From Acrasis kona (Eukaryota; Heterolobosea; Eutetramitea; Acrasida; Acrasidae), in NCBI GenBank assembly GCA_026419775.2, contig JAOPGA020001391.1, forward strand, positions 1 to 64,000: DNA of 64,000 bases, in the 5' to 3' direction. Below are positions 1-8,897 of this stretch, one piece after another. A program made the translations under genes and the position numbers. A model generated the notes under the pieces. It ran no database searches. It saw only the letters and a program-made list of their open reading frames with translations, and was not told the DNA's origin. Position 1 is the first letter of the stretch; each line of letters opens with the position of its first letter.

Positions 1-348
1 GTTGGTGCAGCAGTAGTTGGTGCAGCAGTGGTTGGTGCAGCAGTGGTTGGGCAGGCCTTGCAAACTGGGCAGTTGTCACCGTTACGTCTTTGTCTTCTGG
101 CTGGTGAAGCATTGTTATCACCTGATAAGTTAGCGTCAACGGTTCCACATGGGCATGGTGGGCATGTGGTTGGTGCGGCTGTTGTGGTTACTTGGACTGG
201 GGGTGAGGTGGTAGTGGTGGTGGGTTGTTGGTGCTGCAGTTGTTGGTGCTGCGGTGGTGGGATCAGAGTTTCTTCTTTGGCGAGAAGAGTCAGCATTTAC
301 TGCGAAGATGATCGCAAGAGCAATGAAAATAGCTAGGATGAATCTCAT
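1..348 (-). CDS. Secreted Thr/Pro/Ala-rich protein, N-terminal part, frame broken and cut by window edge
   Basis: An ATG at 348 opens a signal peptide (MRFILAIFIALAIIFAVNA) followed by a basic RQRRN motif and TTAAP repeats. The frame then runs into unlikely sequence and stops at 136. In another frame, from about 235 down to 1, the same kind of sequence continues without a stop: a Cys-rich PTTCPPCPCG segment, a second RQRRN motif, CPVCKAC and more PTTAAP repeats up to the window edge. The two halves look like one protein with a single-base break near 210-235. It is likely secreted or a cell-surface mucin-like protein. Function is unknown. The 3' end lies outside the window. Confidence 0.55.
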
Positions 349-674
349 TTAACTTGTTGTTGTGTTTGTGTTTGTGAAATAGCTAATCTTGAGATCGTTT
401 AAATAGGAAGCCAACCTCCAATAATAGATTTAATACTATTTTAAAATTTCTTTTTCCATATTAATTAAATACGATTACAATAGCTAAATAAATCTTCACT
501 TAAGCGCGGATAATTACTAACGCTCATTAATTTTTTATGCAAGTCAGCGCTCTTGCTTGTAATCTCATCCATGTCTAAGCTGTAACATTAATACGTTTTA
601 TGGGGAATCACCAGGCACATAGAACGAGTAATAGCTATCGGTTGTAATTCAAGAGAAGCAGACTGCTTGATTTA
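349..674. other. Intergenic, no gene seen
   Basis: This stretch is AT-rich and lies upstream of the secreted protein and downstream of the ankyrin-RING gene. A GT-rich run sits at 354-380, next to the secreted gene's start. I see no coding frame or RNA gene in it. Confidence 0.5.
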
Positions 675-1984
675 TTAATCAAAAATCTTGATACACATTT
701 CCACTTTGGTCCTACAAATCGGGCAAACTCCTTCCACTTTGCATTTACTGCAAACTACTTTGTGGCCACATGGTACACATGCCATGGTAGCGGGGTTATC
801 TAAGCAAATAACACATTTTGACGTCTTCTTATGATCCTTCTTGATGTAATCAACAATCAACAGTTGATAATCACTCAATTCGAAAGTTTTAGACAATGCA
901 CAATATTCTTCACAGAACTGGTCCCTCTCCTTCTTTAGCTTTTGCTTTAATCTTTGTATAGCGTCCGTATCATGTAACAAATTCTTCTCTTCAATGTTCT
1001 TCTTAACCTTCTTGTAATCATCATCTCTCTTTTTCACCTTGGATAGCAGTCCAAGTAACTTTGTTTTTTGTTGATTGATGTTTTCGAGGTAACGCTTTAA
1101 ATGATCTGAATAGACATTGTTTTGAGCTTGCCAACCGATGTGTTCTTCTAGTTTCTTGACAGACAAACATAATCGGTCGTATTCTTGCTCATCAAAAGTA
1201 ACGTTTTGATATCTGACTGACAACTGATTTAGTTGAGATAATTCTCCTAGAGTGACATCCCTTCTCTGTATTAATACCTTGTCGCAATAGTTGTTATTGT
1301 TCACGTAGTTATTAATGCTTTCTTGAAGAGCTTCATATTCTTTAAATTTCTCAACGCACTCTGATGACGCTGATAGTCCTTGAACCAAGTCTAAAATCAT
1401 ATTAGTGATATCATCTATAGAAATCGTTTTTGTTTTTTCATCAGTTGGTTGTACCTCAACTTCAACTGGAAGTGGTTTTTTAGGTTTCTTACTTTGGATG
1501 TCTTTAATAAGCTGCAAAATGTTCTTACGGCTATAAAACTGTGCTATTCTTAAACAATTGAGCCCTTCCTGTTATAAAATATCAACAAATAACTTAAATT
1601 AACAAACTAACCTCATCTTCGATTTCTATATCTGCTCCTTTGGTGACGAGGGCCTCAAATACTTCGCTATTGCCACCAGAGGCGGCGTAATGCAGCGGCG
1701 TTTTACCCAACTGTTCGGTGTGAGATCTTTTATTTAAAAGAGTATACTTTGTTTTTTAAATTAGGATTGCATCCCATACCCAGCAACATATAAACAATGC
1801 CAGTCTTTCCACTAGATGAGGCATGATGAAGCATTGACCATCCATTCTTTTTTGTTTTGATTAAAAATACTAAATGCGATCTACTCACCTCATCCACATC
1901 ATTAACACTTTTTTGTTGCTTTATCCTCTCTTTGGCAGATTTTGCCTTTAGTATTGAACTCTGCATACTAAGTGGTTCTTGCAT
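675..1984 (-). CDS. Ankyrin-repeat RING-finger protein (probable E3 ubiquitin ligase)
   Basis: Four exons give about 395 residues: 1889-1984, 1748-1846, 1612-1710 and 675-1568. Introns are 1847-1888 (42 nt, begins GTGAGT), 1711-1747 (37 nt) and 1569-1611 (43 nt), all in phase 0. Exons 2-3 encode two ankyrin repeats (GWSMLHHASSSGKTGIVYML; LGKTPLHYAASGGNSEVF). A long charged, coiled-coil-like middle follows. The C-terminus is a RING-HC finger (CVICLDNPATMACVPCGHKV, then CxxC and CPICR) of the type found at the end of IAP and Mind-bomb proteins. By family it should transfer ubiquitin to partners chosen by the ankyrin part. The 42-nt intron is in frame and could be read through, but removing it restores the ankyrin consensus. 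Confidence 0.85.
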
Positions 1985-2179
1985 TTTGTTAAGTAAAATT
2001 GGGTTTTTAGAAAACTTATAGAAGTTTAACTCTTAACCACTCCACACATTTATTTGGCTCTGGGTTGACCGAAATTGACTTAGAAAACACATTAAAATAC
2101 GCTGGGAAAATTTTTGAGTCTCCTAACGATGCATACAACTGATATAAACGAAAAAAATTGAAAAAAAGATGTTGAAAAG

Positions 2180-2732
2180 TCACTTGGGCACCCATGACAG
2201 TTTATTTATAACAAATGGACGCATTTTATCCATGGCGTTATACTTTAAATTTATCTCTGAGCCATGATGTACGTTGCAAACCAAATTCCTTATTGCATCT
2301 AATCCCATTGGATTGCATCCTTCGAATGCACCATTAGAAACAACTTCTCCCTATAGGTGTCCATTGGTCAAAGTGTTCGTCGCGGTTAACTCTCACGAAT
2401 TATTTCCAATAGCTATTAATTGACCACAAATGTCGTCTCTATATGATTGATAATGTAATTTTCTCTTTTCACCACCCTCTTTTTCGTGCTCAGACGTGTA
2501 TGTATTCTATATTTCACAATCAGTGACACTGTACTTCTTTTCTCTTGTGTGTCAGACTCTTTATGAGTTCGTTATGCTAAATAGTTTCACCTTCTTCAAC
2601 AAATGTTATGATTTTCCTAACAACTCCTTGTGAAGAGGACGTCCATAAAATTGTGCTTTGTGTCTGATTTATGTGTTGGCCAACTGTCAATTTGATTACA
2701 TCAAGTGGAATAGAAATTACGACGCGGTACAC
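2180..2732 (-). CDS. Probable multi-exon hypothetical gene, model incomplete
   Basis: Three stretches with coding character lie in order on the minus strand. The first (about 2732-2600) contains PLDVIKLTVGQHINQTQ. The middle (about 2510-2405) contains YRDDICGQLIAIGNN. The last (about 2358-2180) contains AFEGCNPMGLDAIRNLVC and ends at a TGA at 2180-2182. GT-AG introns can link the first two (apparent lengths 32 and 23 nt). The last junction, an intron of about 46 nt beginning GTGAGA, leaves the frame off by one base. No start codon was fixed. I do not recognise the family. Confidence 0.35.
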
Positions 2733-2884
2733 TCAACGACACGTTGACAATTTAGAATGAACCTGGTAACTTCTTGGACGCGCATCACCATCACCGTAAA
2801 AAATACAGATATCTTCATATCAAAACACAAACAATCTGAAAGTAGTAACATTGCGTACAATTGCGATATTTAATTAATGTACAA

Positions 2885-3638
2885 TTAGTCCTTCTTTTTC
2901 TTGTCCACAGGTGGCTTTATATACCCTAATATTGGCATTGTCAAGAAAACTGCAACCACCACAAACTGAGCGCGTTCAGGAGAAATCAGACCAGGGTGTA
3001 ACAAACTATAGTTGTAAAATGCCGAACAAAGAAATGGGACTATGAGTGCTCTTGATGGATCCCTTAATGCGTTCTTCTTATGTGGGGACTGCGTGTGAAA
3101 TTGCAACAATCTTCTTTCAAGAATTGGGAACACGAATTGACCACCAAAAGTTGTTGATAGACCCGCCAAAAACCACGGACTGAATGAATGAGACTTAAAC
3201 AACAAGTGGAATGCAACAACACCCGAGCACAAAGACAATGCCCTCCTAAATTCATTCGGAAGAACAAACAAAAGGGAAGTTGGATGCGTGAAGAACAAGT
3301 TGTAAATCTTTGCTCTCAAACTCTCTGACAAAATGTACCAAGACGTCCTAAATTTAAGTTGTTTTTGTTAACAAGTTGACGAACCATGCTAATAGTATTG
3401 AAGCAAATTTATAATCCTCCAATAAAAAACTGCTGGGACGCCCGGTTACTAAACTTGTGAGTATTCCGCCTCCCTCTCCGTTCAATAAAAGAAAAATCAT
3501 TCCAACAAAGTAGGGTATGTTACGAAACTGATTTGCTGCGTAGATTGTTTTTGTATCCAAAATATTTCTTAGGACATACATTATATGCATTAAGTTCAAC
3601 CCCGACTCATCGTGTATAATAATATTCTCCAGTTTCAT
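2885..3638 (-). CDS. Multi-pass membrane protein, TRIC/TMEM38-like cation channel (tentative)
   Basis: Two exons, 3373-3638 and 2885-3347, join across a 25-nt intron (3348-3372, GTTAAC...TTTAG) to give about 242 residues. Without splicing the frame stops inside a hydrophobic segment. Several membrane helices are visible. The motif EGGGIL, followed by a helix and then a PNEFRRAL segment before a small-residue-rich helix, follows the order in TRIC channels (GGGIL in helix 2; basic EVRR-like segment). TRIC proteins are intracellular monovalent cation channels that balance charge during calcium release. Similarity is weak and by eye, so another multi-pass family is possible. Confidence 0.5.
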
Positions 3639-3647
3639 GTTGTTCCG

Positions 3648-4088
3648 TTATAAATATTGTAAAAGGAATGAGGAGAAATTCACCACACATTCTTGACAAA
3701 ATACCCGCCAGCTTCGGCACAGTTTTTGAAAAACATTTAAGCTCAGAGGGAACAAAAGTACCTCAAAATCAGAATAACCAAATCCCTTTGTATCAAAACG
3801 CATGAGACAACGTAGATTTTCAGCAATCATAAAGTTTAGTAGAGCATCGATTGATCTACTTTTTATTAGTATTTCAAAAGGCATAACTACCCTATCACTA
3901 TATATGCTATTATTAATTACAGTGGTGGAGTCAACATTATAAGGGTCTTCTGAACTTATCATTTTGGGAATTATAATGGACAATGGAGATCTCCCTTTGT
4001 CATCAACTGGGGCGCACAAATATTCAAAAGCTACCATACCAAAAGTTACGTAAAAAATTTGAGCTGTTTCGTTGTTCTCCGAACTCAT
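3648..4088 (-). CDS. Hypothetical protein
   Basis: Starts at ATG 4088 (MSSENNETAQIFYVTFGMV) and ends at TAA 3648, about 146 residues. It is leucine- and phenylalanine-rich toward the C-terminus and has no motif I recognise. Its stop lies only 10 bases before the next ATG on the same strand (3638, the TRIC-like gene). It could therefore be the 5' part of that gene if an unrecognised intron removes the stop, but no good splice pair is visible. It begins 109 bases from the tRNA gene. Confidence 0.45.
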   Translation of the reverse strand: MSSENNETAQIFYVTFGMVAFEYLCAPVDDKGRSPLSIIIPKMISSEDPYNVDSTTVINNSIYSDRVVMPFEILIKSRSIDALLNFMIAENLRCLMRFDTKGFGYSDFEVLLFPLSLNVFQKLCRSWRVFCQECVVNFSSFLLQYL

Positions 4089-4196
4089 GGTAATTTTCAA
4101 GTTTCTTGCGCGACGCTCTTGTGGTTAAAAATGAAAGAATCCTCTCGACTGCACAAAACTAGTATGCAGTTAATCGGAATGCTAAAAAGAATTGCA

Positions 4197-4267
4197 TGCG
4201 TTAAACGGGAATCGAACCCGTGTCGCGAGCTTGGAAGGCTAGCATTCTACCACTATACCATTAACGC
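4197..4267 (-). tRNA. tRNA-Gly (anticodon UCC)
   Basis: The minus strand folds as a tRNA. A 7-bp acceptor stem (GCGTTAA/TTAACGC) is followed by TG and a D arm with the AGTGGTA loop. The anticodon loop is CTTCCAA, with anticodon TCC. A 5-bp T stem (ACGGG/CCCGT) encloses TTCGATT, and the discriminator base is A. The sequence resembles eukaryotic tRNA-Gly(UCC). There is no intron and CCA is not encoded. The D and anticodon stems each contain one mismatch. An internal A box (GGTATAGTGG) and B box (GGGTTCGATTCCC) for RNA polymerase III are present. Confidence 0.93.
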
Positions 4268-4422
4268 ACATAATACTTATGAACTGATTTCTAATATGAT
4301 TACTTAAAATATCCATTCATCTGCATATAACTTTCCACACTTTTTAGGCGTCTTCAAATATTGCAACGATCCTACCGCGTTCAATGTCAGATTTATTTTG
4401 GAGGAGAGAATCCTTCTTTAAT

Positions 4423-4747
4423 TTAGAATCTCTCAGATAGCAGAATGTCTTCAAGACTCTCGCAATCATATTTTGGCGGATAACTTGTAAAGTTTTGCCA
4501 CATCAGTAGATTTTCTCCGTATTCTTTCACAGAATACTAATGAAAAAGACAAATTATCCAACTTGAAAGGGTATCCCCAATCTGCGATGCATCCACCCTG
4601 TTTCGACCGATGACTTTAAGTCTTGTGCTGTATATTAATTGGTGGCGATCGATTTTTTCGTAAATGTCGAAATGGATCATAATCTTGTCGAGTTGATGAC
4701 ACACCGGTACCCGCATATTGCCTCAACACTTTCCGGCATTGTAGCAT
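4423..4747 (-). CDS. Small spliced protein, possibly mitochondrial
   Basis: ATG at 4747 (MLQCRKVLRQYA) opens a basic, Arg-rich N-terminus like a mitochondrial targeting peptide. The next exon (4563-4627) encodes QDLKSSVETGWMHRRLGIPF. A 26-nt intron (4537-4562, GTTGGA...CATTAG) leads to the last exon (4423-4536), which includes YSVKEYGENLLMWQNF and ends LLSERF. The first intron runs from either 4710 or 4704 down to 4628. The product is about 71-73 residues. AATAAA lies just downstream. Uninterrupted reading in any frame hits stops quickly, so splicing is needed. The family is not recognised. Confidence 0.6.
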
Positions 4748-4786
4748 TATTGGTAGATTTACAACTTGTCTTTCAAATGAATGTTA

Positions 4787-5401
4787 TTATTTTATTAAAG
4801 ATTTAAGTGATTCATAATGTTCTAATTCTTGTTTGATCCGACGAAGAGGTGGTATTTGGTAATCGAGATTTTCATCTGTTCCATCTTCATACGTGAATGG
4901 TTTTTGTAACTGTTTTTCTTCTTCCTCTTCTGTGTGACCTTGATCAATGAGCGCCTTCCATTCTTCGGAGAGTATTTTAATTGCTTTGTTGATCTCTTCG
5001 GTTGCTTTTTGGGCATAATCTGACGAGTCTTGAAGATGGCCTTCTTCGCGAAGTAATTTAGATAGCTGTATGTATATTGGAACTGAATTAAAGTTGCGGT
5101 GCTCTTCACTGCTCTCTATGGTACTAATAGCCTTTTTGAGGTGATCAATTGCTTTAAGAGAAAAAGTTGATCCCATCTCTTGATATACAGTTGCAATGCT
5201 TAAGTGTACTTGAACGTTGTCTGGAGAGATGTCCAACATCTTTTCATAAGTGCTCACTGCCTTTGGAAATTGCTTTAATTGCTGGCATGTTACTGCAAGA
5301 CTATTCAATTTCCCCAACTCTAGCACTCTAGTATCGAACGAATAAAATTTGGCATGAATATTTGACACCCTAATGGATGTTCTAATCAGGTTTCTCAACA
5401 T
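4787..5401 (-). CDS. TPR-repeat protein, possibly mitochondrial
   Basis: Single exon of about 204 residues from ATG 5401 (MLRNLIRTSIRVSNIHAKFY); the open frame extends 12 bases further to a GTG that was not used. The N-terminus is basic, Ser/Thr-rich and free of acidic residues, as in mitochondrial presequences. Then come tetratricopeptide-like helices (FPKAVSTYEKMLDISPDNVQ; AIDHLKKAIS; SSDYAQKATEEINKAIKIL). The C-terminal third is acidic. TPR proteins act as protein-protein scaffolds, and I cannot say which complex. It is tandem with the small spliced gene just downstream. Confidence 0.7.
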   Translation of the reverse strand: MLRNLIRTSIRVSNIHAKFYSFDTRVLELGKLNSLAVTCQQLKQFPKAVSTYEKMLDISPDNVQVHLSIATVYQEMGSTFSLKAIDHLKKAISTIESSEEHRNFNSVPIYIQLSKLLREEGHLQDSSDYAQKATEEINKAIKILSEEWKALIDQGHTEEEEEKQLQKPFTYEDGTDENLDYQIPPLRRIKQELEHYESLKSLIK

Positions 5402-5488
5402 TTTACAACACACGATGTTTCATTTCTTTGGATCTGATTTTGCTGCCATGAAGAAATACTTCTCAATGCAATCAACTTCAAAATATTT

Positions 5489-5677
5489 TTATTCTAATCT
5501 AATTGATATAATGGACTCTCTTTGTACATCCGCCTCTTGTGTCAAATCTTGTACGGATCTTCTGGTACTATTTTTCAACGTCAACATACTCAACCTCGCA
5601 TGTACTTTCCTCTCCTTATCAGCACCAATACCAGTTCCGCTGTTGCTTGGTTTTCTCGGAGGTGGTGGCATTCCCAT
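5489..5677 (-). CDS. Small Pro-rich-start protein, possibly the 3' exon of a larger gene
   Basis: ATG 5677 (MGMPPPPRKPSNSGTGIG) opens a clean 62-residue frame ending SIISIRLE at TAA 5489. The middle (LSMLTLKNSTRRSVQDLTQE) could be helical. Directly upstream, a different frame (about 5898-5665) also reads as plausible low-complexity protein (STDQNITQNNQNHGDLEAKQ) but has no ATG. Either a splice joins them, or a frame break does. No convincing GT-AG pair was found. Function unknown. Confidence 0.35.
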   Translation of the reverse strand: MGMPPPPRKPSNSGTGIGADKERKVHARLSMLTLKNSTRRSVQDLTQEADVQRESIISIRLE

Positions 5678-6147
5678 TCACCCATCGTACCAATACGATC
5701 TTGTGGCGAACCATTGAAGCATGGTGTTTTAGAGTTATGTGGGATTGTTAATTTTTCGAATGGTTGGGTCGCATGGTTTGAATCTTGCTTCGCTTCTAAG
5801 TCTCCATGATTCTGATTATTTTGTGTTATATTTTGATCGGTGCTACAAGAATTGTTTTTTGAAAGACTGCTCAAACAATCAAGATTACAATCAACCAAGC
5901 GTCAAAAACAAAGTGAAGGCCCTGATGCTATGATGTTCATTGCAGGTTCATAAGTCACGCATAAATTTGCTGTCAACCTTCATACAGATGCCTACTATTA
6001 TTCCAGTAATAGCTAGTCCGATTCTGTACCTAGAATTAGGTTACTAAATCAAAAGGATCTTCAATCTACAAATTGGCTTCAAAATAACAATTTATTCAGA
6101 TAAAATTGAAAAGAGATAAAATTTGAATAAATGTTCTTCTCCACATC

Positions 6148-7221
6148 TTAGCACGAAGCCAAATTCATTCCAAGATTGATAAGAGGACAAGTTCTCAACC
6201 TTGGGGAGAGGTTTATGTTCGAACTAGTGACAACTCCATTACATACAACTCCTCTATTACATCCAATGGCGCACACATTGTTTCCAAAACCTCCTAGCAA
6301 AAGAGAACTTCCAGAAACTGCTCCAAATAATTTTGACTGCCAGTTAGGGTTATTAAATGCACCCAAAATACTAGTTCTAAAGTTGACTGGATTACCTAAA
6401 ATGCTAAATGAACTCAAACTGACTTGTGACACCCCACAACTATCATTGTTTGTTCCCACAACAGTGATGTGGTCGTTGTTACAAACGTCAGTTGCTACTT
6501 TGATAGGACCAGAGATACCATAATTGATTGATTTAACAACGCTCAATGCATTAGAAGTAATGGCATACTTGTGCATGACACCAGTGGTAGTGGACGAGTA
6601 GATGTGTCCGTTTCTTGCCAAAAATGGAGTTCCATTGCACTCTCCAGGGATGACCTTCATGCTGTTTGAGAAACTAGCATCAATAAAGCCTCTAATGTCA
6701 AATACTCCAATTCTAGTCGTTTGTTCCATGGTTGTGACGGCTGCTTGATATCCACTAATCAAGCCCAAGAATTTAGTCTCCATGGGTGCACAAATTTGAC
6801 GTGTGCTCTCTAGTAAAGTGTTGAGGCACATTCTTCTGTAGCATAGCCCGTTTGCTATAATAATGTAGTCATCCTTGACAGCAATGACTTTGGTAGAAGT
6901 AGTAGTAGTGATTGATTTCGTGATAGTGCCGGTTGCGAGGTTGACAGTTGCGACCACAGATGTAGTGGTTTGAACACCAGAAATAACGGCGACATCGGAC
7001 ACTGAAGTAAGTGCTGCAGAATTTGGTAAGAATGGTAAGTTGATAGACCTAACTACTACACCGGAGTCATCTACACATCTCACATCTCTAGAGCTGCGGT
7101 TAAACTTGTAGAACAAACCAGCTCCATTTCCAACCACAAACTCAGATGATTGGTCTAACAATTGACACACGACGCATGCAACCAGTGCACACAAAAGAAT
7201 TGATTTTTTAAAGTAACCCAT
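6148..7221 (-). CDS. Secreted beta-propeller-like protein
   Basis: Translation is taken from ATG 7221 (MGYFKKSILLCALVACVVCQ), a strong signal peptide; in-frame ATGs further upstream give an unlikely leader. About 357 residues follow, dominated by short beta-strand-like repeats with many Ser, Thr, Val and Gly (STTTGVMHKYAITSNAL; VSLSSFSILGNPVNFRTSIL). Cysteines cluster near the C-terminus (NVCAIGCNRGVVCNGVV). There is no GPI-type tail. It resembles the protein at 22905-24165 in layout and in phrases such as VNLATG, so the two look like distant members of one secreted family. Role unknown. Confidence 0.7.
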   Translation of the reverse strand: MGYFKKSILLCALVACVVCQLLDQSSEFVVGNGAGLFYKFNRSSRDVRCVDDSGVVVRSINLPFLPNSAALTSVSDVAVISGVQTTTSVVATVNLATGTITKSITTTTSTKVIAVKDDYIIIANGLCYRRMCLNTLLESTRQICAPMETKFLGLISGYQAAVTTMEQTTRIGVFDIRGFIDASFSNSMKVIPGECNGTPFLARNGHIYSSTTTGVMHKYAITSNALSVVKSINYGISGPIKVATDVCNNDHITVVGTNNDSCGVSQVSLSSFSILGNPVNFRTSILGAFNNPNWQSKLFGAVSGSSLLLGGFGNNVCAIGCNRGVVCNGVVTSSNINLSPRLRTCPLINLGMNLASC

Positions 7222-7284
7222 TTGTTTTTTATTGTGGTATTGACAGAGTAAATGCACTTTTATAATTGTGAGGAGGCACATCAA

Positions 7285-8225
7285 CCAAAAAATATCATGT
7301 ACTTATAAAGATGTTGATATTAGAACAACACCATATAAGGTAAGATAACTAAGTTGAATGATATCAGTTCATCAGTTCTTATGTACTTCCAGTAGTTTGT
7401 GATGTTAATCTGTTGAACTGAACGTTTTTAGGGCGACATTTCTACAATTACATAAAAGCGGTATGATGCGTTGATTTGATGGTTGATGAGGGGCACTGCA
7501 ACAAGGTTCCGTGTCACCAACTTGTTGATAAATGTGAAATAAAAATTGTAAAAGGATTGTCCACCACCCATCGCCAAGGTACTCATATCTCATGCTCAGT
7601 TCTGCTATCCTCGCAGTAATAGTGCACCGTGTGTTCGTTGCTTGGTGACCCACCTCACGCATTCCCACAGTTTTCAACAACCTGGTTTACATACCTTGCG
7701 ATACGCACGCCATGTTGACACCACATTTGGCAGAGGACAGAACATCAACACAGTATTGATATGAGAGACACATGACGACAAATGACATTCAAGCCAGCAT
7801 GCAAGCAACCTACTTGTTACAGATGGTCGGTTAAACCCATCCCATGTCCAGTAAATTTCAGGTCCAACCTTTATTATTTATCCAACACCGTTAATTATTA
7901 TTGTGGTATGTTGTAAGATTGACATGTCTTGTGGATGGTTGACTTTTCTCAACACAAAACGTGTGATTTCGTCGTAGCAGATATGATGACTCGATATAAG
8001 AATGATAAGTGATTCAAAAATTAGGCGAATCTGATCTGCGATACATGCTTACTCTCATACGAAACTACAACCAAAAACTGTAAGTTATGTTAGTGTGTGC
8101 TTTTAAACATTAATGAAGGGACTGTATTTCAAGAAATTCTTTTTAAAAAATATAATAAATACATTCAAAACAAAATTTATCTTCTCATTAATTAAAAACT
8201 TTTATTTGAGGAAAGCACCAAAAGC
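7285..8225. other. Intergenic, no confident gene
   Basis: About 940 bases between two minus-strand secreted genes. On the minus strand, 7715-7590 can be read as a spliced start (MACVSQ, then after a GTATGT intron GGSPSNEHTVHYYCEDSRTE), but the frame then stops and no onward splice works. A longer frame over 7405-7680 has no ATG at its start. I treat the region as unassigned, possibly holding a decayed gene. Confidence 0.4.
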
Positions 8226-8787
8226 TCAATGGAATTGAAAGCTGTCCGAAAAGAAGTCACCACTTTTGTATACGGGTGATTCTGGCTTCTTCGTGACGGG
8301 TGATGGCGTTGGGGCGGGACAATATTCGAAGTTTGTGGGTAGGGTGACCGATAGTTTTTCTTTTAATATCAATTCTGTCAGATCCTCTCCATCGATTCTA
8401 ATTTTGCCTATGTACGTATTGTTAACAAGGGATGTAAGATCTTTTTGAACATCAAGCAAATCAATATTTAATGCTGCGTATAGTTCAATTTCCATCATGC
8501 TTAATAGTTTCTCTGCGGCCAATATCTCGGTTTGGCATTTTCCATCCTTCTTCGGTAGCAATAAATGATTGAGTTTGAAAGAAATAGATTCATGCCCAAG
8601 TATATTTTTACGCTTTGAGAAAGTACCTATTGCGAGGTTAACGGGTTTGTCTTGATTGTACAATCTTACAAGAATCTGTTGAATTACAGCCTTCGAATTT
8701 GACGTTGTTAATTTTGGGCTTAACTATATGATGCACGTTACATAATACAATCCCCACCAACAAAAAAAGAATCACCCTCTGTACCAT
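8226..8787 (-). CDS. Secreted protein, spliced, family uncertain
   Basis: ATG 8787 opens a signal peptide (MVQRVILFLLVGIVLCNVHH). The frame stops unless an intron is removed. The 37-nt option is 8651-8687 (GTAATT...TCAAG) and the 19-nt option is 8651-8669 (GTAAGA...TCAAG); both restore the frame. The mature part is mixed alpha/beta (ISFKLNHLLLPKKDGKCQTE; TYIGKIRIDGEDLTELILKE) and ends in a Pro/Ser-rich segment (CPAPTPSPVTKKPESPVY). The second motif faintly recalls the end of nuclease (TNase/SNase) domains, but I do not claim that. About 141 residues. Confidence 0.55.
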
Positions 8788-8897
8788 TAAGTGGTAGCTA
8801 AAGTTTACTGTTTCCGTTGTAAGTTATTAGACGATGACCATATTTATAAATATTGCGCATTCATTACAATCAGATACAAATACATTTATTCAAAACA

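Noticed and set aside
5522-5809. Plus-strand frames over 5373-5933
   Set aside because: Shadows of the minus-strand reading at 5489-5898; rich in Ser, Phe and Cys, with no conserved motif.
8226-8650. Staphylococcal-nuclease-like domain in the secreted protein
   Set aside because: Only one short motif recalls the family and the catalytic Arg and Glu positions are not visible, so I kept it as unknown.
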